Origin: Bdellovibrionota bacterium
GTDB lineage: Bacteria > Bdellovibrionota > Bacteriovoracia > Bacteriovoracales > Bacteriovoracaceae
DNA length: 13,133 bases
Assembly (NCBI GenBank): GCA_030836365.1
Contig: JAURQB010000048.1
Location: 1 to 13,133, forward strand
Direction of reading: 5' to 3'
The notes under the pieces: generated by a model
Told to the model about the DNA's origin: nothing
Seen by the model: the letters and a program-made list of their open reading frames with translations, nothing else
Databases searched by the model: none
Translations under genes and position numbers: made by a program
In this document: piece after piece, positions 1 through 6,820 of the stretch
Numbering within the stretch: the first letter of the stretch is position 1
Layout: each line of letters begins with the position of its first letter

Positions 1-540
1 ATCACTCAGGACAACTCCTTCGAGAATGGCCATGTCATTTTCATAAATCGCAAGGTGACTTTCTAGTTCTTTATCATCGGCCAAGTCAACCGAAGGTGTA
101 TCAATGCCAATTAGCTTGCAGCCTTTACTTTTTAAGTATTTTACAAGCTTGGCAGAAAGGGCATTAAAATCTCCATTCCATTGGTTTGGATCAGGAAATG
201 AATTTGTTTTAAATAAAATGCGAGGAGCGGATATCTCAATATTTTCAATATCAGTCGTTTGAATTCTTGTTTTTCGTGGAAGGTGAATCTCGATTATCTG
301 ACAATCACCAATGTAGAAATCCAAATCTCTACTGGCGATATCACAACCATCCTGATGATAGTGATTTGGTGCATCTGTATGAGCGCCAATGTGGACAGTT
401 GTGTTAATGGAGCTAAGAGTCAAATGCTCTCCATTTTTTGTGCTCATTACCTCATTTCTAGAAAAAGGTGTGTCACCAGGAAATACTGCAGTTGTCTGGG
501 AGATTTCTGGGGAAATATCAAAAATTTTTAGATTACTCAT
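1..540 (-). CDS. kynB: Kynurenine formamidase (cyclase family), 3'-truncated by window edge
   Basis: Hydrolyses N-formyl-L-kynurenine to L-kynurenine and formate in the cytoplasm, the second step of tryptophan catabolism. I translated 180 codons from ATG at 538-540 leftward with no stop before base 1; only a short C-terminus should be missing, since the family is about 205-215 residues. The N-terminal IFDISPEIS and FPGDTPF are typical of the family. The metal-binding signature of the cyclase superfamily, HxGxHxDxPxH, is present as H50-I-G-A-H54-T-D56-A-P-N-H60, with Ala where Thr is usual. The segment IGIDTPSVD, followed by SHLAIYENDMAILEG, matches the conserved C-terminal half. It is divergent from the decarboxylase/kynU/KMO genes across 90 bp and probably co-regulated with them. 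The ribosome binding site is weak. The family assignment is strong; the KynB assignment is backed by the neighbours. Confidence 0.93.
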   Translation of the reverse strand, partial: MSNLKIFDISPEISQTTAVFPGDTPFSRNEVMSTKNGEHLTLSSINTTVHIGAHTDAPNHYHQDGCDIASRDLDFYIGDCQIIEIHLPRKTRIQTTDIENIEISAPRILFKTNSFPDPNQWNGDFNALSAKLVKYLKSKGCKLIGIDTPSVDLADDKELESHLAIYENDMAILEGVVLSD

Positions 541-630
541 GACTAATCTTGGTTAGAATGTTTTATTGAAAAAAATTATCAAAAAACTGATGATTCACCA
601 AAGATTAATTCATTGATAAAGGATCTTTTT
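541..630. promoter_or_regulatory. Divergent intergenic region between kynB and the decarboxylase-kynU-KMO genes
   Basis: This 90-bp AT-rich gap must hold the start signals for both directions. On the plus strand a plausible sigma70-type promoter is TTGAAA at 566-571, 17 nt, then GATGAT at 589-594 (4 of 6 to TATAAT). A ribosome binding site AAAGGA at 618-623 precedes ATG at 631 by 7 nt. An imperfect dyad, CTAATCTTGGTTAG at 543-556 (10 of 14 positions symmetric), lies next to the kynB start and could be an operator. No tryptophan leader peptide or T-box-like structure was seen. The promoter call is by eye only. Confidence 0.35.
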
Positions 631-1401
631 ATGAGTGATTATGCCCAAATGTTGCATCAAGCTAGATTAACTGCAGACCCTGTTGAGCAATTGACCGCCT
701 CAGGTGCGAAACTATCGAGGTCTGATGCTTACGAGATCCAGGAAAATGGAATCAGTCTTAGAGAAACTGATGGCGAAAAAGTTATCGGCTTAAAAATGGG
801 ATTAACCTCAGAGGCAAAAAGAAAGCAGATGAATCTAGATGCCCCTCTTTATGGTGTTCTGACAGATAAAATGGAAATTGAAAATAATGGAATTTATTCG
901 ATGAACGGGAAGATTCATCCAAAAGCTGAACCAGAAGTTGCTTTCATGTTCACAAAAGAATTAGACGCAACGATGACTTATGATGAGGTTTTTGCGGCAA
1001 TTAAATGGGCCGCTCCTGCGATTGAAATTCTTGATTCTAGGTATAAGCAATTTAAATATTTTAGTATGGAAGATGTTATTTCTGATAATTCATCGTCTGC
1101 ATATTTTATTGTCGGTGAGTCATTTGAAGTAAATTCCAAGGATGATTATTTTAATAAAAATCTAAACTTTTTTGTGAATGGGGAAATTGCTCATTCAGGA
1201 AATAGTAATGCGATATCGGATGATCCACTAAACTCTATTCTTGAGTTGGCCAGGCTAATGGATGCTCGCGGAAAAAAAGTTCCAGCAAATACAGTTATTC
1301 TTGCGGGAGCGGCAACTGCAGCAGTCGCATTAGGGCCAGGAATGACAATACGTTTGGAAATTGATGGAATGAAAAAAGTCGAATTTAAGGTTGAGGCGTA
1401 A
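631..1401 (+). CDS. 4-oxalocrotonate decarboxylase-like (DmpH/NbaG family; related to 2-oxopent-4-enoate hydratase)
   Basis: A 256-residue member of the fumarylacetoacetate-hydrolase-like family that includes 4-oxalocrotonate decarboxylase (DmpH/XylI/NbaG) and 2-hydroxypenta-2,4-dienoate hydratase (DmpE/MhpD). Decarboxylases convert 2-oxo-3-hexenedioate to 2-oxopent-4-enoate plus CO2 in meta-cleavage pathways. Visible motifs are GLKMGLTSEAK, HPKAEPEVAF with metal-ligand-type Glu100 and Glu102, IEILDSRYKQFKY (about 131-143), and DVISDNSSSAYFIVG. The SRYxxFK pattern favours the decarboxylase; hydratases usually have SRIxxWK. I chose ATG at 631 over an in-frame TTG at 613 because AAAGGA at 618-623 is correctly spaced for 631. 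The stop is 1 nt before kynU, so the two are translationally linked. In the 2-aminomuconate branch of kynurenine catabolism this enzyme acts well after 3-hydroxyanthranilate cleavage. A hydratase role cannot be excluded. Confidence 0.82.
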   Translation: MSDYAQMLHQARLTADPVEQLTASGAKLSRSDAYEIQENGISLRETDGEKVIGLKMGLTSEAKRKQMNLDAPLYGVLTDKMEIENNGIYSMNGKIHPKAEPEVAFMFTKELDATMTYDEVFAAIKWAAPAIEILDSRYKQFKYFSMEDVISDNSSSAYFIVGESFEVNSKDDYFNKNLNFFVNGEIAHSGNSNAISDDPLNSILELARLMDARGKKVPANTVILAGAATAAVALGPGMTIRLEIDGMKKVEFKVEA

Positions 1402-1402
1402 T

Positions 1403-2659
1403 ATGTTTTCAAAAAATGATTTAACACTTGAAGCAGCGAGAAAGTTTGATTCAGGAGATTCATTAAATAAGTACCGTGAAAAATTTAATTTTCCAAAAGA
1501 TGACCAGGGAAAAGAGTTACTTTATTTTACCGGGCACTCACTAGGCCTCATGCCGAAACAAACTCAAGAATATATGGATCATGAGCTCAATGCCTGGGCA
1601 AATCTTGGCGTTGAAGGTCATTTTAAAGGAAAGTTTCCTTGGATGCCTTATCATGAATTTCTGACGGAAAAGATGGCCACAATTGTGGGTGGAAAACCTA
1701 ACGAAGTTGTTGTGATGAATTCATTAACGGTGAATTTGCACCTAATGCTTGTTTCATTTTATCGGCCGACAAAAGAGCGTTATAAAATTTTAATTGAAAA
1801 CAATACTTTTCCAAGTGATAAGTACGCCGTTGACTCTCAAGCGCGTTTTCACGGACATGATCCAAGTGAAGCAATTATTCAATTCAATCCTAAGTCTCAC
1901 GATATGGTTGTGAGTGCAGAAGAGATAGAACAAACTATTTTAGAAAATAAAGACAGTCTTGCACTTATCATGCTCGGTAATGTTAATTACTTATCTGGCC
2001 AGCTATTTGATTTTGAAAAAATTGTTAAACTTGCTCATGATAACAATATTATGGTTGGGTTTAACCTTGCGCATGGTGCGGGTAATATCGAATTAAAACT
2101 TCACGATTGGAACGTCGATTTCGCTGTTTGGTGTTCTTATAAATACTTAAACTCAGGGCCTGGTGGAATCGCAGGATGTTTTGTGCATGAAAATCATGGC
2201 TTTGACAAAGCTATCCCACGGTTTGAAGGTTGGTGGGGCCACGCTAAAGAATCACGCTTTAAAATGCCGGCAACTTTTGAACCGATTGGTGGCGCCGAAA
2301 CTTGGCAATTAAGTAATCCTCCAATTTTTCAATTGGCAAGTTTAAGATCAAGTTTAGATTTGTTTGCCGAAGCTGGAATTTCTAACCTTCAAAAAAAGAG
2401 TCGTCACTTAACGAGTTATTTTAAATATCTTATTAATGAAAAATGTCAGGGGCGATTTCAAGTGATGACTCCAGAAGATTGTGGCGCCATGATTTGTGTG
2501 AATACGGGTGATCATGGGAAGCAATTAGTAGAAGACTTCATGGACAAAGGTGTTATTGCTGATTTTAGAGAGCCTAATATTTTAAGAGCGGCGCCAGTGC
2601 CAATGTATAACTCCTATGAAGACGTTTATCGCTTTGTCGAAATTATGGAAAAACATTAA
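1403..2659 (+). CDS. kynU: Kynureninase (PLP-dependent)
   Basis: Cleaves L-kynurenine or 3-hydroxykynurenine to (3-hydroxy)anthranilate and alanine; cytoplasmic fold-type I PLP enzyme. The product is 418 residues, close to the usual ~416. Family segments in order are LYFTGHSLGLMPK near the N-terminus, NLGVEGHF, NNTFPSDKYAVDSQ, GNVNYLSGQLFD, LHDWNVDFAVWCSYKYLNSGPGG with the Schiff-base Lys247, RFEGWWGH, and RAAPVPMYNSYEDVYRF at the end. Oddity: position 221, 26 residues before the PLP lysine, is Asn (AAC, 2063-2065) in VGFNLAHGAGN, where kynureninases have the Asp that contacts the PLP ring nitrogen. Start ATG 1403 follows GAGG at 1393-1396, which lies inside the end of the preceding gene; a start further upstream would overlap that gene. 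The stop codon overlaps the KMO start (TAATG). Confidence 0.95.
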   Translation: MFSKNDLTLEAARKFDSGDSLNKYREKFNFPKDDQGKELLYFTGHSLGLMPKQTQEYMDHELNAWANLGVEGHFKGKFPWMPYHEFLTEKMATIVGGKPNEVVVMNSLTVNLHLMLVSFYRPTKERYKILIENNTFPSDKYAVDSQARFHGHDPSEAIIQFNPKSHDMVVSAEEIEQTILENKDSLALIMLGNVNYLSGQLFDFEKIVKLAHDNNIMVGFNLAHGAGNIELKLHDWNVDFAVWCSYKYLNSGPGGIAGCFVHENHGFDKAIPRFEGWWGHAKESRFKMPATFEPIGGAETWQLSNPPIFQLASLRSSLDLFAEAGISNLQKKSRHLTSYFKYLINEKCQGRFQVMTPEDCGAMICVNTGDHGKQLVEDFMDKGVIADFREPNILRAAPVPMYNSYEDVYRFVEIMEKH

Positions 2660-4014
2660 TGATTAAGACGACAAGAAAAATAACAATTTGTGGAGCTGGT
2701 TTAATCGGCCCCTATCTTGCGATTATGATGAGCAACCGTGGCTTTGAAGTCGAAGTTATTGAAAAACGTGATGATATTAGAAAAGCCACCGCAGAGTCAG
2801 GTCGCTCCATTAATCTCGTTATGACGAGCCGTGGAATTAATGCTCTTAAAAAAATTAAATTATGGGAAGAAGCGAAGAAAATTACGATGCCTGTTAGTGG
2901 GCGAATGATGCATTCTGTGACAGGGGAGCTTACCTATCAGCCTTATGGCGGTGAGGGAGATGTTAATTATTCAATTTCCAGAACGGAATTAAATCGCTTC
3001 CTTATTGATGAAGCCGAAAGAATTGGGGTGAAATTTATTTTTGGCACCAGTGTGATTAGTGTTGATCATAAAAATAAAGTTCTTATGCTCGAGTCAAAAA
3101 ATGGAGAGAAGAGTTATCCTTACGAAGTGTTATTTGGAACCGATGGCGCTGGATCAGTCGTTCGAAAAAAAATATTATCTCTTCACAATGCTAAGGACCG
3201 AGTTGATTGGTTAGGTGTGGGGTATAAAGAATTATTTATGCCAACAACTGACGGGGGCAAACCACGAATTGATATAAATTCTCTTCATATTTGGCCTCGC
3301 GGAAAACATATGTTGATGGCGCTACCAAATCTAGATCAGTCTTTTACGATGACTTTGTATTTATCAAGTAAGGAAGGCGAAATAACTTTTGATCAACTTA
3401 ATAATATCTCTGATGTTGAAAACTACTTCAAAACTTACCATCCTGATTCAATCGAGCACATGCCTAATTATCTTGAAGATTTTAAAATGAATAAAGCTTC
3501 AAAACTGGGAACTGTGCGTACGGATCATTGGTTTTATGAAGATCAAATGTGCCTTATTGGGGACGCTGCTCATGCGATTGTTCCGTTTTTTGGCCAAGGA
3601 ACGAATGCGGGGCTAGAGGGGTGTGTCGTTTTCAATGATCTTTTTGATCAACATGAGTCTTGGGAGAGTTTATTTAGCGACTTTTTTCAGACTTACAAGA
3701 AAAATGCTGATGCGATCGCAACGATGGCGGAAGAAAATTATATTGAAATGAGTGAGAAGGTTGGTGATGAGAAGTTTCTTCGCAGAAAAAAACTCGAATC
3801 CTTTCTTCATGAGAAGTTACCAAGTAAGTTTTTAAATCGCTATATGATGGTAACTTATTCCAATATTCCGTACGCAAATGTATATGAAGTGGGAAAAATG
3901 CAAACGGAATTTTTAGATTCTTTAAACATTGAGAATAATGATTTTTCAAATATTGATCTTTTTAAAGTAGGGCAATTTTTAGATTCAGTTATTGTGGAAA
4001 AATTAAAAAAATAA
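2659..4014 (+). CDS. kmo: Kynurenine 3-monooxygenase (FAD-dependent)
   Basis: NADPH- and O2-dependent hydroxylase converting L-kynurenine to 3-hydroxykynurenine; class A flavoprotein monooxygenase, 451 residues, near the usual ~450-480. The N-terminal FAD dinucleotide fold is ICGAGLIG (Gly12-Gly17), followed by the acidic end of beta-2, VIEKRDD. GRSINLVMTSRG is characteristic of KMO. The substrate-carboxylate pair known from eukaryotic KMO (Arg85/Tyr99 in human) corresponds to Arg82 in SGRMMHS and Tyr96 in QPYG, with the same spacing of 14. The DG motif TDGAGS is at 161-166, and the second FAD motif CLIGDAAHAIVPFFGQGTNAG has Asp302. The C-terminal RYMMVTYSNIPYANVYEVG resembles the KMO C-terminal region. 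The start overlaps the kynU stop by one base, indicating translational coupling. It converges with the acetyltransferase gene with a 1-nt gap and no clear terminator hairpin. Confidence 0.95.
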   Translation: MIKTTRKITICGAGLIGPYLAIMMSNRGFEVEVIEKRDDIRKATAESGRSINLVMTSRGINALKKIKLWEEAKKITMPVSGRMMHSVTGELTYQPYGGEGDVNYSISRTELNRFLIDEAERIGVKFIFGTSVISVDHKNKVLMLESKNGEKSYPYEVLFGTDGAGSVVRKKILSLHNAKDRVDWLGVGYKELFMPTTDGGKPRIDINSLHIWPRGKHMLMALPNLDQSFTMTLYLSSKEGEITFDQLNNISDVENYFKTYHPDSIEHMPNYLEDFKMNKASKLGTVRTDHWFYEDQMCLIGDAAHAIVPFFGQGTNAGLEGCVVFNDLFDQHESWESLFSDFFQTYKKNADAIATMAEENYIEMSEKVGDEKFLRRKKLESFLHEKLPSKFLNRYMMVTYSNIPYANVYEVGKMQTEFLDSLNIENNDFSNIDLFKVGQFLDSVIVEKLKK

Positions 4015-4015
4015 A

Positions 4016-4606
4016 TTACATTTCAAATAATTTTTTCAACTCATCATCTGGAGCGATTTCTCCACTGCGATAATTCATCAACTTTTTCCTCGTTTTATTT
4101 GTGTAATAGTGAAGATGAACAAGACATCCAAAGGTGTCGCTTATTTCCATTTTAGAAATAATAAAACCGGCCTTAAGTTTGGGAATTAAAACATTATTAT
4201 TAGTTGCATTGTGACGGCTATAAATAAGTTGAAATCCCATTTCGCTTAAAATTTGAATATTCTTTTTTAGTAATGATGAATAAATTCCATTTCTTCGGTA
4301 CTCTGGAAGTATTGCAGAATTGCACATGTAATAAGTTGTAGAGTTGTCCTGCCATCCAAAGCTCCATCCGACAAAATTTTCTTTTTTGTCAAAGACAGCT
4401 AAATTCATCTGAAAGGGTTGATCATAACAATTTTTTCCAAGTTCTTTGATTTTTCTATTTTCATCTTCAGATAAAAAATTTCTAAAATGTAGTGAATGAT
4501 CTTGAGAAAAAACTGAATCGCGATGTTTTTCAAATAATGGAAAAAATTCTTTCTTGTCTAAGTTTTTGACAATGAAGTCATTGCCAATACTAAATTCGGG
4601 TTTCAT
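4016..4606 (-). CDS. GNAT-family N-acetyltransferase, substrate unknown
   Basis: A 196-residue soluble protein with a C-terminal GNAT fold. The acetyl-CoA pyrophosphate-binding motif A is seen as SAILPEYRRNGIYSSLL (about 97-113; R-R-N-G-I-Y core). Downstream, SRHNATNNNVLIPKLKAGF (about 130-148) fits the beta-5/alpha-4 region. The N-terminal ~70 residues have no motif I recognise. Start ATG 4604-4606 is preceded by AAGGAAG, which overlaps the end of kynA, and only 4 nt separate the kynA stop from this start, so the two genes are almost certainly co-transcribed and coupled. That linkage makes an amino-acid or kynurenine-type amine a possible substrate, but the sequence does not show it. The gene ends 1 nt from the convergent KMO stop. 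Confidence 0.82.
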   Translation of the reverse strand: MKPEFSIGNDFIVKNLDKKEFFPLFEKHRDSVFSQDHSLHFRNFLSEDENRKIKELGKNCYDQPFQMNLAVFDKKENFVGWSFGWQDNSTTYYMCNSAILPEYRRNGIYSSLLKKNIQILSEMGFQLIYSRHNATNNNVLIPKLKAGFIISKMEISDTFGCLVHLHYYTNKTRKKLMNYRSGEIAPDDELKKLFEM

Positions 4607-4610
4607 GAAT

Positions 4611-5705
4611 TTACTTCCTTGAAAAGTGATAGTTCAGTTTATCTCGAAGTGACTGTGGAAGAGCTGGTCTTTCAGATTTTGGAAGTAGGAAGGTTGTTAG
4701 ATTGGAGATATCTTCGAAGATTTGATTTCGTTCTGCTGTTGCTTTTAAATATTTATGGCCAGATGATCCACCAGTCCCAATTTTTGTTCCCAGCATTCTT
4801 TTTGCTAGTTGAGCGTGACGATAACGCCATGTCGTAAAGTTTTCATCAAGAGTCATCAGGTTTTGTAAAAATCTAAAGGGTTGAAGCATTGTTGCTTCAT
4901 TTCTATATAATAGAATAAAGAGTGCTGCTTGTACGCCTTTATGGGAGAGTTTCTTTTTTCCCTCCGATTTAAGCTGGCCATGAGTTTTGGAGTCCATTAT
5001 TGCGTTAAACGTTTTTTGGGTTGATTTGAGGTTTAGTAGTTGGAGTTTCTTTTGCTCGGAGTTTAAAGTTGTGTTTTCTTCAATAATTTTTTTATCATTG
5101 TCGAGCATTTTTGTGACAGAGTTCTGGTATGAGTCCCAAAATTTAAAATTTCCGTCTTCTAAAAATGGAATTCTCTCTAGCCATTTCTCAACAAGGGCAA
5201 AGACTGATTTTTCTTTTGATATATTTTTGAGGCGATCTTGGTCCTCTTTACTTAATCTACCCATAAAGTTGTATTGTTTTGTATCTGGTCTTTGACTTTC
5301 ATTTATACCAAGTCCGATTTCAATTTCTCGAAATTGAACGCTTTGGAAACCACTGGCAGGAACAAGGAGATCTCTGAATTCGAGAAAGTCCATTGGAGTC
5401 ATGGTTTCTAGGACATCAATTTGGTTTAAAAGTAGTCCCTGTATTTTGTGAATTCGCTCAAGTTTTAGATTGCATTCTGCAAGTTGCTCATCTGTGAGGT
5501 TGCTTCCTGATAGATTGGCTTTGATAAATTTTATTTCATGGAGAATTTGCTTAAACCAGAGCTCATAAGCTTGATGAACGATAATAAAAAGCATTTCATC
5601 GTGAGCTTCTTTACCAAATTCGAGACTTTTTGGTTTTTGAGTTGAAAGAAGAGAGTTTATTTCTAAATAATCTCCATAATAAGTTTGTGTTTGATTTTCC
5701 TTCAT
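4611..5705 (-). CDS. kynA: Tryptophan 2,3-dioxygenase (heme)
   Basis: Heme enzyme that inserts O2 into the indole ring of L-tryptophan to give N-formylkynurenine, the entry step of the pathway; cytoplasmic and usually tetrameric. The 364-residue length fits the longer eukaryote/Bacteroidetes-like forms; many proteobacterial forms are ~280. The signature DEMLFIIVHQAYELWFKQ carries Phe40 and distal His44 (human Phe72/His76). LEFRDLLVPASGFQSVQFREIE carries Arg111, equivalent to the substrate-carboxylate arginine (human Arg144). WRYRHAQLAKRMLG carries the proximal heme ligand His297, and GTGGSSGHKYL carries Thr311, 14 residues after it as in the human enzyme. Start ATG at 5703-5705 has AGGA upstream with a 7-nt spacer. 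It is first in a two-gene unit with the acetyltransferase and divergent from the cytochrome oxidase operon. Confidence 0.96.
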   Translation of the reverse strand: MKENQTQTYYGDYLEINSLLSTQKPKSLEFGKEAHDEMLFIIVHQAYELWFKQILHEIKFIKANLSGSNLTDEQLAECNLKLERIHKIQGLLLNQIDVLETMTPMDFLEFRDLLVPASGFQSVQFREIEIGLGINESQRPDTKQYNFMGRLSKEDQDRLKNISKEKSVFALVEKWLERIPFLEDGNFKFWDSYQNSVTKMLDNDKKIIEENTTLNSEQKKLQLLNLKSTQKTFNAIMDSKTHGQLKSEGKKKLSHKGVQAALFILLYRNEATMLQPFRFLQNLMTLDENFTTWRYRHAQLAKRMLGTKIGTGGSSGHKYLKATAERNQIFEDISNLTTFLLPKSERPALPQSLRDKLNYHFSRK

Positions 5706-5868
5706 GGGCCCATCCTGAATTTTCTATATTGTCTAAGCTAGGATAATGAAATTTGTTCACTTGTCGATGTAAAATGAGTTTCCACCTTAGGTGTTATTTT
5801 ATGTTTAATTAGGCATTTTACGTATCTGATGGTAGGGATGCGTAAATTTAATTTTTAACGGAACTATT
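5706..5868. promoter_or_regulatory. Divergent control region between kynA and ctaB
   Basis: This 163-bp AT-rich gap contains two dyads. The first is CACCTTAGGTG at 5783-5793, a perfect palindrome of 5-bp arms around one base. The second is TTTACGTATC (5817-5826) with GATGCGTAAA (5837-5846), 10 pairs with one G-U and a 10-nt loop, placed just before the ctaB ribosome binding site. The 10-bp palindrome ATGGGCCCAT at 5704-5713 covers the kynA start codon. Promoter hexamers were not convincing on either strand. The dyads could be operator or RNA hairpins; their role is inferred. Confidence 0.4.
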
Positions 5869-6738
5869 TTGAAGCCACCGAGTATCTTTTCAGACTATCT
5901 ATCCTTAACTAAACCGAGACTTGCGATGTTAAATATCATTGCAGCCGCTTCGGGGATTTTGATGACAAGAAATATTGGTCGCCTCGAGTTTCACCTTGAG
6001 TCCATACTATATATTTCAATCCTAATTGCGGGAGCAGCTGCACTAAACTGTGTTTGGGAAGCGGAAGGTGATAGATTAATGGAGCGCACAAAAGACCGTG
6101 CAATCGCAACCGGTCGAATTTCTGTTCTTTCTGGCCTAGTTTTCGGTGCCCTCTTATCCCTATTAGGCTTATTGGGGCTTTATCTCAGGGTAAACCTTTT
6201 AACATTTCTATTGGGAGTTCTTTCGCTCGTTAGTTATGTATTGATTTACACACCGCTCAAAAGAAGAACTCATCTGGCCGTGTATGCAGGAGCAATCCCA
6301 GGAGCTTTACCTCCAGTTCTAGGCTACACCTCGATTATGAATGAACTTGATTCAATGGCCATTGCTTTGTTTGCTATTCTCTTTTTTTGGCAAATACCTC
6401 ACTTCCTCGCAATTTCCATTTATCAATCTAGAGACTATGCAAAGGGTGGTGTTTTAGTTTACCCAAACGTGAAAAGCATGAGTGAGACCAGGTTTGTGAT
6501 GGTGTTTTTTGCGCTACTTACTTGTGCTTCTGGGGTACTTCCATACTTTTTGGGCCAATCAGGGTTACCATTTTTAATTCTTGGTTTATTTTCCGGGTTT
6601 TATTTCGCTTACATGAACTCTACAAACATAAACCAAATCCTAGACAATAAGACTGAGTTGGATAAATGGGCGAAAAAATGTTTTTTTGCGTCAATTATAT
6701 ATCTACCCGTGCTCTTCGGTTTAATGATTGTTTTTTGA
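5869..6738 (+). CDS. ctaB: Protoheme IX farnesyltransferase (heme O synthase)
   Basis: Integral membrane UbiA-superfamily prenyltransferase that farnesylates protoheme IX to heme O, the precursor of heme A for the oxidase encoded downstream. The 289 residues are almost entirely hydrophobic segments, as in the usual ~9-span topology. The family start SDYLSLTKPR is at 8-17. The prenyl-diphosphate/Mg motif region runs from Asn60 to Arg73 and ends in LMERTKDR; the usual DxDxD element appears as EAEGD (64-68), a conservative Glu-for-Asp version. The second region is YTPLKRRT (127-134) with GAIPGALPPVLGY, and WQIPHFLAIS with DYAKGG follow at 174-194. The start is TTG at 5869 preceded by CGGA at 5859-5862; it is chosen because the next Met (residue 20) would remove the conserved KPR segment. 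First gene of the oxidase cluster. Confidence 0.94.
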   Translation: MKPPSIFSDYLSLTKPRLAMLNIIAAASGILMTRNIGRLEFHLESILYISILIAGAAALNCVWEAEGDRLMERTKDRAIATGRISVLSGLVFGALLSLLGLLGLYLRVNLLTFLLGVLSLVSYVLIYTPLKRRTHLAVYAGAIPGALPPVLGYTSIMNELDSMAIALFAILFFWQIPHFLAISIYQSRDYAKGGVLVYPNVKSMSETRFVMVFFALLTCASGVLPYFLGQSGLPFLILGLFSGFYFAYMNSTNINQILDNKTELDKWAKKCFFASIIYLPVLFGLMIVF

Positions 6739-6749
6739 TATATTTTAAC

Positions 6750-6778
6750 TTAAAGAATTGTAATTTTTAGGATATAGT
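6750..6778 (+). promoter_or_regulatory. Possible promoter before coxB
   Basis: A good -10-like hexamer TATAGT (6773-6778, 5 of 6) lies 17 nt after a weak -35-like TTAAAG (6750-6755). The predicted start is near 6785, just upstream of the palindrome at 6790-6800. It would allow coxB and downstream genes to be expressed separately from ctaB. By-eye call only. Confidence 0.3.
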
Positions 6779-6789
6779 TGGCCGATTTT

Positions 6790-6800
6790 TGCACGGTGCA
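6790..6800. promoter_or_regulatory. Palindrome TGCACGGTGCA, candidate operator before coxB
   Basis: Perfect dyad TGCAC-G-GTGCA in an otherwise AT-rich 82-bp gap between ctaB and coxB, 20 nt before the coxB ATG and just after the possible promoter start. The position suits a repressor site. It could also form a small hairpin in the mRNA leader. It does not match a consensus I can name. Confidence 0.35.
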
Positions 6801-6820
6801 CATTAATATAGGAAGCGATT

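Noticed and set aside
259..531. Plus-strand open frame over the 5' half of kynB
   Set aside because: It lies opposite a frame with full kynurenine formamidase motifs; composition and lack of a ribosome binding site mark it as a shadow.
613..630. TTG start at 613 for the decarboxylase gene
   Set aside because: The Shine-Dalgarno AAAGGA lies downstream of it and fits ATG 631; the extra six residues are not conserved-looking.
3995..4045. Inverted repeat GAAAAATTA / TAATTTTTTC across the KMO-acetyltransferase junction as a bidirectional terminator
   Set aside because: It is pure A/T with a bulge and a long loop; too weak to call an intrinsic terminator.
4987..5295. Plus-strand open frame of about 100 codons inside kynA
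   Set aside because: It is antisense to well-conserved tryptophan dioxygenase sequence, with a Ser/Phe-rich composition typical of reversed coding DNA.
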